DNA of 64,000 nucleotides from an uncultured Lachnospiraceae bacterium. Its GTDB lineage: Bacteria; Bacillota; Clostridia; Lachnospirales; Lachnospiraceae. The translations under genes were made by a program, and so were the position numbers. Shown in pieces: positions 16,149 through 25,011 of the stretch (position 1 is its first letter; every line of letters begins with the position of its first letter). The notes under the pieces were generated by a model. It made no database searches. It saw only the letters and a program-made list of their open reading frames with translations, and was not told the DNA's origin. The stretch is taken from positions 1 to 64,000 of the forward strand of contig CADADA010000014.1 of NCBI GenBank assembly GCA_902786515.1, given 5' to 3'.

Positions 16149-16973
16149 ATGTCAAGAGAAAAGATGATTATTTTATTCAGGGTAATAATACCTTTGATTA
16201 TTGCAGTGTGTTCATTTACTGTTATCACCGATTATTCAACATCGAAGAAGGTTCACGAGAAGACACTGAATTCGCTGGATGAGAAAAAGAAAACAGTTCT
16301 TGAACTGTCAGGCGGTGCAACGGCAGCATCGGTTGCTATAACACTGGTACCCGGAGATGCAGGTACACCTATAGCTGAGAAACTGGCAGACTTAAGCGGC
16401 TATTTCCTGATTGTGTTTTCGGCAATATATTTAGAAAAATATCTTGTAACAGTCATGGGGTTTGCAGCATTTAAGATACTGATTCCGGTGGCATGTGTTT
16501 TGATTGCCGCAAATACTTTTATGCGGAGAAGACAATTTGATGAACTGGCGGCAAAGCTTGCAGTATTTGGAATTGTGATTTACTTAATCATTCCTACAAG
16601 CATAATGGTTTCGGATTTTATTGATGAAAAATATAGTGAGTCGATTAATATGACGATAGAATCTGCAAAAAACAGCACAGAAGATATTGAGACGGAAGAA
16701 GAGGATACAGACAGCGGATGGTGGGATGGAATTGTATCAAAGGTTGAAAATAAAGTAGATGAAACAATTCAAAAATTCGAAGATATATTAAATAAGATGA
16801 TAGAAGCATTGGCAATACTCATTGTTACATCATGTTTAATACCAATTGCCGTGATAATCTTCTTTTTGTGGGTATCCAAAATAATATTTGGAATTGATTA
16901 TGATTTGAAAAATGTTAATCCACCAAGAGGAAGTGAAGCGCTTAAGTATATTAAGCAGGAAAGAGAAAACTAA
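16149..16973 (+). CDS. Membrane protein of unknown function
   Basis: I do not recognise this 274-residue protein. It has an N-terminal helix (about 7-27), an extracytoplasmic stretch with GGATAASVAITLVPGDAG, three further hydrophobic segments (about 84-104, 106-122, 137-156), an acidic, amphipathic linker (about 165-217, with a run of Glu/Asp then a coiled-coil-like helix) and a last long helix (218-245). No catalytic motif is visible. AAAGGAAAGAAAAA precedes the ATG. It ends the operon of radical SAM, S66 peptidase and flippase genes, so a role at the membrane together with those is plausible but unproven. Confidence 0.75.
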   Translation: MSREKMIILFRVIIPLIIAVCSFTVITDYSTSKKVHEKTLNSLDEKKKTVLELSGGATAASVAITLVPGDAGTPIAEKLADLSGYFLIVFSAIYLEKYLVTVMGFAAFKILIPVACVLIAANTFMRRRQFDELAAKLAVFGIVIYLIIPTSIMVSDFIDEKYSESINMTIESAKNSTEDIETEEEDTDSGWWDGIVSKVENKVDETIQKFEDILNKMIEALAILIVTSCLIPIAVIIFFLWVSKIIFGIDYDLKNVNPPRGSEALKYIKQEREN

Positions 16974-16976
16974 ACA

Positions 16977-17005
16977 TTGTTTAAATCCAATAATTATGAT
17001 AAAAT
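16977..17005 (+). promoter_or_regulatory. Promoter of the propeller/HD-GYP gene
   Basis: TTGTTT (16977-16982) and TAAAAT (17000-17005), 17-bp spacer. The 80-nt leader has small self-complementary pieces (CAGAT/ATCTG, TCCG/CGGA) before the AGAGGAGGA ribosome binding site. Confidence 0.6.
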
Positions 17006-17087
17006 AGTGTCATGTGATTTGTGGGAGGAATGCACGGCAGATAAGAAGATAATCTGTCCGATCTGACGGATTAGAGGAGGAATACAA

Positions 17088-20000
17088 ATGGATTGGATTT
17101 TAAATGAAGAAGCACGTAAGCGAAAATTGTGGAAAACAATATTTATTTTAGTAATATGTGTAGGCTTGAACTTTGGAGGAAGATTTTTATCAGGTAATTT
17201 TAATCTTCCGGTGTGGTTTGATACAATAGGTACCTATTTAGCTGCGTATTATGTTGGAATAGGAGGAAGTCTTTTAACAGGAGTAGTGAGCAGCCTGCTG
17301 AATGGATTTCAGGATGTTACATCTATGTTGTATTTGTGTACAAGCCTTGAAGTAGCGGCTATCTGGGGATATGCGGCACACAAAAAACGTTTAAGAAACT
17401 ATGGATACGTATTAATTGTAGGATTTGTGATAGGAATTATTGCAGTGGTATTGTCGGCACCGGTGAACCTTATTTTCAGAGGCGGACGTTCGGGAAATAT
17501 TTGGGGAGACGCGTTGTTTGACATGCTCAGATGGTATAATGTTCCAAAAGCAATTGCTGCATTTGCGGATGAAGCGATTGTAAACATATTTGATAAGCAG
17601 ATAAGTGCAGTAACCGGTTGCTTAATTATACATCTGACATTCTTCTTTTCAGACAAGATGAAATCAAAAAATGCAAAAAAGGTTACGGCAGACCTCCTTA
17701 TTGCAGCACTTATACTAGTACCTTTGTCAGGTTTACAGGGAAATACCGTGGACGTAAATGCAGATACTATCACAGATGAATATGCCGATGTAATGGGCAA
17801 TTATATGGCGGTCATTTATGACAGCAACAATGGAATGCCTTCGTCTGAGGCGAATGTGGTCGAAGAAACGGATGATGGATATATCTGGATTGGAAATTAT
17901 GCGGGACTTACAAGATACGATGGTACAAAATTTCAATTTATGACGGAGGGTGGAATATCTAACGTTACAGCCATGGCGAAAGACGATAATGGTGTACTGT
18001 GGATAGGTACGAATGACAGAGGAGTCGTCCGTTATGAAAATGGAGAGTTTAAGTTTTATTCTACATATGACGGACTTTCGGGAAACTCGGTGCGCTCCCT
18101 TGCAATAGATGATGAAGGCGTAGTCTATGTGGGTACAATGAATGAATTGTGTACGATTGATGCCGATGAGAATATAGTCAGGGTAGAAGGCGATATAATT
18201 TATGTCAGAAGCCTTGAAGTTTACGGCAGTGGTGTTATCGGCGTAACAAACGAAGGAGAATTATTCGCTGTAGAAGACGGAAAGAAAGTTTGCGGAACAT
18301 TCAGTAAAGACAGTGAAGCATTATATACGAGCGTGGGAGTAGACAAACAGGGTCTTGTTGTTGGAAATGCATCTAATTACATCGAAAGAGTTTCGTATGA
18401 AAACAAGAAATTTACAATAGGTGATAAAATCAGCATAGATACACTTGAAAATGTAACATCAGTAAGAGTTGATTCGAAGAACAGAGTTTGGGTGTGCGCT
18501 GAGAATGGTATCGGGTATATGTTGGATGACAACACTATGCAGGTATTGAATTACAACGGATTTGACAGTTCAGTTCAATGGATGCACGAGGATTATGAGG
18601 GAAATCTCTGGTTTGCCTCTTCACGATATGGTGTTTTAAAACTGTCAAAGAACAACTTTGTTGATATATTTACAATGGCAGGTGTTCCGGATAATGTTGT
18701 TAATGCACTGACTATCTATGATGATGAGTATTATTGTGCAACAGATGGCGGATTGTATGTGATTGATAAAACACAAAGAAAACAGGTACACAACAAACTG
18801 ACAGAACATTTAGAGGGAGAAAGAATAAGAGCGTTATTGAAGGACAGTAATAACAATCTGTGGGCGTTCAGTTATGGAAATAAAGGACTTGTAAAATACA
18901 GTGCTGACGGTGATATTACTGAGTTTACAATGGATAAAAGCGGTGTTACAAACAACAGGTTCAGATGTGGTATAGAATTAGAAGATGGTACAATTGTAGC
19001 AGGTACAAGTGATGGTGTTAATTATATCAAAAATGATAAGGTGACAGGAACAATTTCTGCGGATAATGGTATGACTATTACACAGATACTGTGCCTTATA
19101 TCCACAGATAACGGAGAAGTATATGCAGGAAGTGACGGAGCCGGAATTTATGTGATAAAGGATGGAAAAATAACCGACACTATTACCACAGAGGACGGGC
19201 TCTCATCAGATGTTATCTTAAGGATTGTATCAGACGGTGCAGACGGATACTTTGTAATAACAAGTAATTCTCTGTGTTATATGAAAGACGGAAAAGCAAA
19301 CCAGCTTACAAATTTTCCATACTTCAATAACTTCGATCTGGTGAATGTTGGAACTGATTCATATGTCATATCAAGTAACGGATTGTATGTTGTTAATACA
19401 GAGGACCTTAAGAATAATCGTGATAATCTGATATACAAACACTATAGTAATACAGAGGGATTATCTGAGAGTGTTACTGCAAATTCATGGAACTGTGTGG
19501 AAAATGATGAGTATCTTTACCTTTGCTGTAATAACAGCCTGATGAAATATAAAATCAATAGTGAACAGGATAAGGAAAAGGTATACAAGTTTGGCGTTGA
19601 GAGTGTCATTGCAGAAGGAAAAGAAATCAAGGAAAATAATGGCGTTTATCTGATTGATTCAGAGGCTAAGAAAATTACCATAAAGGCATCTATCAGAAAC
19701 TACTCATTAAATAAGGTGAAGGCCAGATATTACATAGACGGATTAGAAGATAATCCACCGATTGTTTCACAGGATAATATTGTACCTATCCAGCTTACTA
19801 ACTTAAAATACGGTCGTTACAAAGTACATTTGCAGTTGGTAAGTGATAATGAAACTGAGATATTTGACGAACAAACCTATATAATAAAGAAAGATGCCCA
19901 GATGTGGGAAAAAGACTGGTATAGAACATATTTGATAGTGATGCTTGTCTGGTTTGTTATTTTTGCCACATGGCTGGTAATGACATGGGTTAATAATATC

Positions 20001-20741
20001 AGAAAGAGAAAAGACCTTGAGAAGTACAATATAAGACTGGAAAAGCAGGTGGCAGAGCAGACGGAAGCAATAAAGCTGCAGGCTGAGAAGATGGAAAAAT
20101 TCCAGTGGTCTGTTATAGAAAGTATGGCATCGCTTATAGAGAGCCGTGACGGTAATACGGGAGAACATGTTATCAATACAAGATATTATGTTTCCATTAT
20201 TGTCAATAAAATGTATGAAGAGAAGAGACATCCGGACATCATCGACAAAAAATTTGTTGAAAATCTTGTAAGGTCGGCTCCTCTGCATGATGTAGGAAAG
20301 ATTAAGATTTCAGATACAATTTTGAATAAACCTGGACGATTTGAAGACTGGGAATTTGAAATCATGAAAAAACATTCAGAATATGGTGGCGAAATTATCG
20401 GCAATATACTGGGTGAAGATGCAGATGAGAAATTGATGGAAATGGCAAGGGATGTTGCTCTTTATCATCATGAAAAGTGGAATGGTAAAGGATATCCTAC
20501 GGGAAAGAGTGGAGAAGATATCCCGCTTGCTGCAAGAATTATGGCAGTTGCAGACGTGTTTGACGCACTTGTATCAAAACGTGTATATAAAGATTCAATG
20601 TCTCTTGATGAAGCATTCGGTATTATTCAAAAAGACAGTGGTGTGCATTTTGATCCTGAGGTTGCAGAAGTATTCTTAAGCTTAAGAAGTGTTGTAGAAA
20701 AGAGACTGGAAAAGAAAAAGAAAGAAAAAACTGAAAAATAG
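17088..20741 (+). CDS. Large membrane sensor: beta-propeller, Y_Y_Y domain and HD-GYP
   Basis: The 1217-residue protein has three parts. Residues 1-215 form an N-terminal bundle of about six helices resembling substrate-binding (S) components of ECF transporters. Residues about 230-830 are repeated two-component-regulator propeller blades (GYIWIGNYAGLTRYDG, VLWIGTNDRGVVRYENG and similar), followed by a Y_Y_Y-type domain to about 935. After another membrane helix (about 945-970) and a coiled coil comes an HD-GYP domain with EH near 1025, HDVGKI near 1067 and HHEKWNGKGYP near 1127. It should bind an extracellular carbohydrate or similar ligand and hydrolyse cyclic di-GMP inside. This is unlike classic hybrid propeller sensors, which carry a kinase. 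A bidirectional terminator follows. Confidence 0.92.
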   Translation: MDWILNEEARKRKLWKTIFILVICVGLNFGGRFLSGNFNLPVWFDTIGTYLAAYYVGIGGSLLTGVVSSLLNGFQDVTSMLYLCTSLEVAAIWGYAAHKKRLRNYGYVLIVGFVIGIIAVVLSAPVNLIFRGGRSGNIWGDALFDMLRWYNVPKAIAAFADEAIVNIFDKQISAVTGCLIIHLTFFFSDKMKSKNAKKVTADLLIAALILVPLSGLQGNTVDVNADTITDEYADVMGNYMAVIYDSNNGMPSSEANVVEETDDGYIWIGNYAGLTRYDGTKFQFMTEGGISNVTAMAKDDNGVLWIGTNDRGVVRYENGEFKFYSTYDGLSGNSVRSLAIDDEGVVYVGTMNELCTIDADENIVRVEGDIIYVRSLEVYGSGVIGVTNEGELFAVEDGKKVCGTFSKDSEALYTSVGVDKQGLVVGNASNYIERVSYENKKFTIGDKISIDTLENVTSVRVDSKNRVWVCAENGIGYMLDDNTMQVLNYNGFDSSVQWMHEDYEGNLWFASSRYGVLKLSKNNFVDIFTMAGVPDNVVNALTIYDDEYYCATDGGLYVIDKTQRKQVHNKLTEHLEGERIRALLKDSNNNLWAFSYGNKGLVKYSADGDITEFTMDKSGVTNNRFRCGIELEDGTIVAGTSDGVNYIKNDKVTGTISADNGMTITQILCLISTDNGEVYAGSDGAGIYVIKDGKITDTITTEDGLSSDVILRIVSDGADGYFVITSNSLCYMKDGKANQLTNFPYFNNFDLVNVGTDSYVISSNGLYVVNTEDLKNNRDNLIYKHYSNTEGLSESVTANSWNCVENDEYLYLCCNNSLMKYKINSEQDKEKVYKFGVESVIAEGKEIKENNGVYLIDSEAKKITIKASIRNYSLNKVKARYYIDGLEDNPPIVSQDNIVPIQLTNLKYGRYKVHLQLVSDNETEIFDEQTYIIKKDAQMWEKDWYRTYLIVMLVWFVIFATWLVMTWVNNIRKRKDLEKYNIRLEKQVAEQTEAIKLQAEKMEKFQWSVIESMASLIESRDGNTGEHVINTRYYVSIIVNKMYEEKRHPDIIDKKFVENLVRSAPLHDVGKIKISDTILNKPGRFEDWEFEIMKKHSEYGGEIIGNILGEDADEKLMEMARDVALYHHEKWNGKGYPTGKSGEDIPLAARIMAVADVFDALVSKRVYKDSMSLDEAFGIIQKDSGVHFDPEVAEVFLSLRSVVEKRLEKKKKEKTEK

Positions 20742-20746
20742 TAATA

Positions 20747-20777
20747 AAAGAGAGTTCATTTACGAACTCTCTTTTTT
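20747..20777. terminator. Bidirectional terminator
   Basis: AAAGAGAGTTC (20747-20757) and GAACTCTCTTT (20764-20774) form a perfect 11-bp stem with T and A runs on both sides, serving the HD-GYP gene and the convergent deacetylase gene. Confidence 0.92.
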
Positions 20778-22217
20778 CTAGTTATTAATATGCTGATGCT
20801 CCATAGGAGTTGATTCTGACATTGGTAAAAATGTATATCCGTTTGTAAGTCCCCACTGTAGAATCTGTTCTACGGCATTAACGCTGAAATCCTTTATATC
20901 ATGCTGTAACACTATAGAAACATCATGCCCTGCTATTCCTGAGGTGACATTTGCAACTACCTGCTCCGTTGCAATAGTGCCGCCTGCATCACCGCTTGAG
21001 ACATTCCAGTCACAATAGTAATAACCGTTCGCTGTAAGTGTGTTGGCAAGAGCTGTCATAATTCCCGAACAGTATTTTGCACTGACGGTGTTTGATGAAC
21101 CACCCGGAAAACGTACGATAGTTGGACGTTTTCCTGTCTGGGCGACGACGATATCACTCATTTGATTTAAGTCTGCCATGTAGGCGTCAACACTTGTGTA
21201 AATGCTGGCATAATTATGTGAGTAGGAATGTATAGCTACGGTATGCCCGCGTTTCGCTTCTTCAGCAATAAGATTCTGATAATCAGGATATTGATTGGTT
21301 ACAAAAAATGTAACTTTAACATTATATTTATCAAGTAAATCAAGTAATTGTTCTGTGTATTTGTATGGACCGTCATCAAATGTAAGATATACAACATGGT
21401 CTCCCGGATTTACGGCAGCAACCTGTTTTTTATGAACCAGAACAATCCTCTGTGTGCTTCCGACATTTCCGGATTTATCTGTGGCAGTGTATGTCAGAGT
21501 ATAAACTCCCGGAGTATTAATATCATAAGTACCATCCACTTTAACAGTATCGGTTATATCTCCGTCAACATCATCTGTGGCGGTGGCTCCCTGTTCATTA
21601 TATTCCGTTCCGACTTCCACGGGAACCGTAACATCTCCGGTCAATGTAACAGTCGGAGGAACGACATCCTTATACACGATTTTCCGTACCACGGATTCCT
21701 TATTGCCAAAACTGTCTTCCACGGAGTAAGTGACAATACCGTCTCCGGGTGTCCTCACAACATTTGCCGTAACATCACCATCATGATTGTCAAAAGCCGA
21801 GTATCCTTCTTCAACATATTCCCCTACAGGAGATGTAAATGAATCAGGGTTGCTTACAAGATTAATCTCCGGAGGAGTCGTATCTGTTACATTAACAGTG
21901 ATTGTTATAGAAGATGTTACACCTTTATAAGTCGCAGTGTATTTGATTTTGTTTTTTCCGATTGTACCGGTATCTACTGAGCCTTCCTTCGTTACTTTTA
22001 ATTTTTCTTTTTTGCGGTAGAACAGCCGTCTGTGACCGACAGCCGTAATGTTTGGTTCTAAAAACGTATCACCATATTCAATAGTACGGGTAATTGATTT
22101 TGAATTGAAATCAATTACATACTTTGAACCACGGCTAAGAACCAGCAATAATATACATACAACAAACAAAAGTACTGAAGAAAGGACAATAATTGTACGC
22201 TTTTGTTTTTTATTCAT
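20778..22217 (-). CDS. Polysaccharide deacetylase with Ig-like (DUF5011) domains
   Basis: The 479-residue protein has an uncleaved-type membrane anchor (residues 8-28), three Ig-like domains of the DUF5011 kind (about 35-265, with repeated DTTPP and GVYTLTYTATDKSGN patterns) and a C-terminal carbohydrate esterase 4 (NodB) domain. CE4 motifs are present: TFDDGP (279-284) with both Asp, HSYSH (330-334), RFPGGSS (369-375), DWN (403-405) and LQHD with His 439. It should remove acetyl groups from N-acetylglucosamine in peptidoglycan or a related glycan outside the cell. The Ig-like domains act as spacers or wall binders. Gene starts at an ATG behind AGAGGA. Confidence 0.94.
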   Translation of the reverse strand: MNKKQKRTIIVLSSVLLFVVCILLLVLSRGSKYVIDFNSKSITRTIEYGDTFLEPNITAVGHRRLFYRKKEKLKVTKEGSVDTGTIGKNKIKYTATYKGVTSSITITVNVTDTTPPEINLVSNPDSFTSPVGEYVEEGYSAFDNHDGDVTANVVRTPGDGIVTYSVEDSFGNKESVVRKIVYKDVVPPTVTLTGDVTVPVEVGTEYNEQGATATDDVDGDITDTVKVDGTYDINTPGVYTLTYTATDKSGNVGSTQRIVLVHKKQVAAVNPGDHVVYLTFDDGPYKYTEQLLDLLDKYNVKVTFFVTNQYPDYQNLIAEEAKRGHTVAIHSYSHNYASIYTSVDAYMADLNQMSDIVVAQTGKRPTIVRFPGGSSNTVSAKYCSGIMTALANTLTANGYYYCDWNVSSGDAGGTIATEQVVANVTSGIAGHDVSIVLQHDIKDFSVNAVEQILQWGLTNGYTFLPMSESTPMEHQHINN

Positions 22218-22309
22218 ATTAATCCTCTTTTTTGTATTGTTTTTGTTATACTAATATAGGTTATACCACTGATAAACCTGTTCTTGCAAGTTCATTATTA
22301 AAAACATAT

Positions 22310-22603
22310 CTATAAATCCTCTTCAATTTCAGAATTTAATTCAAGCTGAGACGACTCAAACTCAATGATTTTCTGGATTTTAACAAACTCAACGATACCG
22401 GCTAATATGGGAATTGGGGATGTCACAATACAGAAAATTCCTGTATAAACCCATATAGAATGGGGGATAAGATTAATGAGTCCCGCACCTGCAACAAACA
22501 AAGCAATGGCACTTCTTATGTGAGCCAGCAGAGTTCTTCTGTTGGCGAGTTTTGTTCGTTCAATGGATAATCTGGATTGTAGCTGAGAACCGGAATCTTT
22601 CAT
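22310..22603 (-). CDS. DUF202 (YidH-like) membrane protein
   Basis: The 97-residue protein has the DUF202 signature LANRRTLLAHIRSAIA (about residues 20-36) followed by two membrane helices (about 33-50 and 56-78). DUF202 proteins are small, poorly characterised inner-membrane proteins. I chose ATG 22603; the GGAGG site lies nine bases before it and an in-frame GTG at 22612 is too close to that site. It lies 92 nt upstream of the deacetylase gene in the same direction and may be co-transcribed. Confidence 0.85.
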   Translation of the reverse strand: MKDSGSQLQSRLSIERTKLANRRTLLAHIRSAIALFVAGAGLINLIPHSIWVYTGIFCIVTSPIPILAGIVEFVKIQKIIEFESSQLELNSEIEEDL

Positions 22604-22689
22604 ACATGCCACCTCCTCTAATTTCTATTAATATGTATATTATACAAAAACGTCAGGATAAATAAAAGCCCTTTTACAGTGAATTATTC

Positions 22690-22718
22690 TTGTTAAGTTT
22701 TGTAAACAGTGATATAAT
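22690..22718 (+). promoter_or_regulatory. Promoter of thrH
   Basis: TTGTTA (22690-22695) and TATAAT (22713-22718), 17-bp spacer, 38 nt before the start codon. Confidence 0.72.
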
Positions 22719-22756
22719 CTTACAGGAAAAATCAGGAACACAGATGGAGGAATAAA

Positions 22757-23356
22757 ATGAATATTGTTTGTTTAGATTTAGAAGGTGTATTAGTACCGGA
22801 GATATGGATTGCGTTTGCTGAGGCGAGTGGTATTCCGGAACTTAAGAGAACAACACGTGACGAGCCGGATTATGACAAGCTTATGGAGTTCAGAATTGGA
22901 ATATTAAAAGAACATGGTCTTGGATTAAAGGAAATACAGGAGACGATTGCTAAAATTGATCCGATTCCGGGGGCAAAAAAGTTCCTTGATGAGCTTAGAA
23001 AGATAACACAGGTCATTATTATCAGCGATACTTTTTCACAGTTTGCAGGACCTTTAATGGCAAAACTCGGTTACCCTACAATCTTCTGTAATTCACTTGA
23101 AGTAGCAGAAAGTGGAGAGATAACAGGATTTAAGATGCGTTGTGAGAAGTCAAAGTATACAACTGTAAAGGCATTACAGTCTATAGGATATGATACGATA
23201 GCAAGCGGTGACAGTCATAATGATTTGGGAATGATAAGAGCCAGCAAGGCAGGATTTTTGTTCAAGAGCACAGACCAGATAAAAGCAGATAATCCGGATT
23301 TAGAAGCATTTGAGAATTATGACGAACTGTTGGATGCGATAAAAAAAGTATTGTAA
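22757..23356 (+). CDS. thrH: Phosphoserine phosphatase/homoserine phosphotransferase ThrH
   Basis: This 199-residue HAD-superfamily enzyme starts with CLDLEGVL, where Asp7 is the nucleophile and the usual DxD is DxE, as in ThrH and SerB. Motif II (IIISDTFSQF, about 93-102) and motif III (GDSHNDLGM, about 154-162) are present. The length and the short cap match ThrH, which dephosphorylates phosphoserine and can transfer the phosphate to homoserine, linking serine and threonine synthesis. TGGAGG precedes the ATG. It is a single-gene unit with its own promoter and terminator. Confidence 0.92.
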   Translation: MNIVCLDLEGVLVPEIWIAFAEASGIPELKRTTRDEPDYDKLMEFRIGILKEHGLGLKEIQETIAKIDPIPGAKKFLDELRKITQVIIISDTFSQFAGPLMAKLGYPTIFCNSLEVAESGEITGFKMRCEKSKYTTVKALQSIGYDTIASGDSHNDLGMIRASKAGFLFKSTDQIKADNPDLEAFENYDELLDAIKKVL

Positions 23357-23379
23357 AAAAACATTTGATTATAAAACAG

Positions 23380-23414
23380 GCTGCGAGTTCAAAATTTTGA
23401 ACTCGCAGCTTTTT
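23380..23414 (+). terminator. Terminator after thrH
   Basis: GCTGCGAGTTC (23380-23390) pairs with GAACTCGCAGC (23399-23409) and is followed by five T; the loop AAAATTTT is itself self-complementary. Confidence 0.93.
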
Positions 23415-23417
23415 AAG

Positions 23418-23446
23418 TTGAACTTATATTGAACATGTGCTAACAT
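23418..23446 (+). promoter_or_regulatory. Promoter of the HTH-aminotransferase gene
   Basis: TTGAAC (23418-23423) and TAACAT (23441-23446), 17-bp spacer, just downstream of the thrH terminator. Confidence 0.62.
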
Positions 23447-23489
23447 AAGTATTAATAGAGTAAAACACAGCCGGAAAGGAGATGCTATT

Positions 23490-24977
23490 TTGGCGGTATT
23501 TGCAGAACGTTTAAAGGAAGCAATGGAACGTATGTCGCTAAAACAGGTGGATGTTATAAGAATGTCTGAGCCGATTGGCGAGAAGTATGGAATAAAGATA
23601 GGAAAAAGTCACATAAGCCAGTATCTTAGTGGTAAGACGGAACCGAGGACGGATATTATAAAAGTGCTGGCAGAGACATTAGAAGTAAATCAACTGTGGC
23701 TGCAGGGAGAAGATGTTCCCATGATGAAAGCAGCCCCGGTTAAGAGAATAGGAGAAGATGGTATGAGAGAATTTTTAAAATCTACAAAACTTGACAATGT
23801 ATTATATGACGTAAGAGGACCTGTTGTGGAAGAGGCTAACAGGATGGAAGCCGGTGGAGCCAATATATTGAAATTAAATATCGGAAATCCTGCTCCGTTT
23901 GGATTCAGGACACCGGATGAAGTAGTATTCGATATGAGACAGCAGCTTGCAGAATGTGAGGGATATTCTGCTTCAAAGGGATTATTTTCAGCAAGAAAAG
24001 CTATTATGCAGTATGCTCAGCTTAAGAATATACCAAACGTTGATATAGACGATATATATACGGGAAACGGAGTCAGCGAACTGATTAATCTGTGTATGCA
24101 GGCACTTTTGGATGACGGAGATGAAATATTGATACCTTCACCGGATTACCCGCTCTGGACGGCTACTGCCACACTTGCAGGCGGAAAAGTTGTTCATTAT
24201 GTTTGTGATGAAGAAGCTGAATGGTTTCCTGATATGGATGACATAAGAAAAAAAATCACTGACAGAACAAAAGCTATTGTTTTAATCAATCCTAATAACC
24301 CTACAGGTGCATTGTATCCGAAGGAAGTATTACAGGAGATAGTAGAAATTGCAAGACAGAATCAGTTGATTATATTTTCAGATGAAATATATGACAGACT
24401 TGTTATGGATGATGAGGAGCATGTGTCAATCGCGTCCATGGCACCGGATTTATTCTGCGTGACATTCAGTGGTTTGTCAAAATCACATATGATTGCAGGC
24501 TATAGAATCGGATGGATGATATTGAGTGGTAATAAGAAAATAGCAAAAGATTATATAGAAGGATTAAATATGCTTTCAAATATGAGACTTTGCTCTAATG
24601 TGCCTGCACAGTCAATCGTACAGACAGCACTTGGCGGACACCAGAGTGTCAAGGGATATGTAGTTCCGGGAGGAAGAATTTACGAGCAGAGAGAATTCAT
24701 CTATAAGGCTCTTAATGATATACCGGGAATCAGTGTAGTAAAACCTAAGGCAGCATTTTATGCATTTCCGAAGATAGATACAAAGAAGTTCAATATAACA
24801 GATGACGAGAAATTTGCACTTGACTTCTTAAAAGAAAAGAAAGTCCTTATTGTTCATGGAGGCGGATTTAACTGGAAAAATCCGGATCACTTCAGAGTTG
24901 TTTATCTGCCAAGAGTTGAGATATTGGATGAGGCGATGAAAAATCTTGCGGAGTTTTTGCAGACTTATAGGCAGTAA
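23490..24977 (+). CDS. XRE-type HTH fused to a class I/II aminotransferase (AlaA-like)
   Basis: The 495-residue protein has an N-terminal lambda-repressor-like HTH (residues about 1-72: RLKEAMERMSLKQVDV, then KSHISQYLSGKTEPR) and a full fold-type I aminotransferase (about 90-495). PLP motifs: NPNNPTGALY, FSDEIYDRL, and SGLSKSHMIAGYRIGW with the PLP lysine at 331. The enzyme part most resembles alanine/aspartate-type (AlaA) aminotransferases. The design recalls MocR regulators, which use a GntR HTH instead, but the domain here looks like an active enzyme. It may bind DNA and sense alanine, pyruvate or PLP. Pyruvate kinase follows after 34 nt. The start is TTG 23490 behind AAAGGAGATG. Confidence 0.9.
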   Translation: MAVFAERLKEAMERMSLKQVDVIRMSEPIGEKYGIKIGKSHISQYLSGKTEPRTDIIKVLAETLEVNQLWLQGEDVPMMKAAPVKRIGEDGMREFLKSTKLDNVLYDVRGPVVEEANRMEAGGANILKLNIGNPAPFGFRTPDEVVFDMRQQLAECEGYSASKGLFSARKAIMQYAQLKNIPNVDIDDIYTGNGVSELINLCMQALLDDGDEILIPSPDYPLWTATATLAGGKVVHYVCDEEAEWFPDMDDIRKKITDRTKAIVLINPNNPTGALYPKEVLQEIVEIARQNQLIIFSDEIYDRLVMDDEEHVSIASMAPDLFCVTFSGLSKSHMIAGYRIGWMILSGNKKIAKDYIEGLNMLSNMRLCSNVPAQSIVQTALGGHQSVKGYVVPGGRIYEQREFIYKALNDIPGISVVKPKAAFYAFPKIDTKKFNITDDEKFALDFLKEKKVLIVHGGGFNWKNPDHFRVVYLPRVEILDEAMKNLAEFLQTYRQ

Positions 24978-25011
24978 TACAGCTGAAATATAGGAAAGGG
25001 CTAAGATTAGG

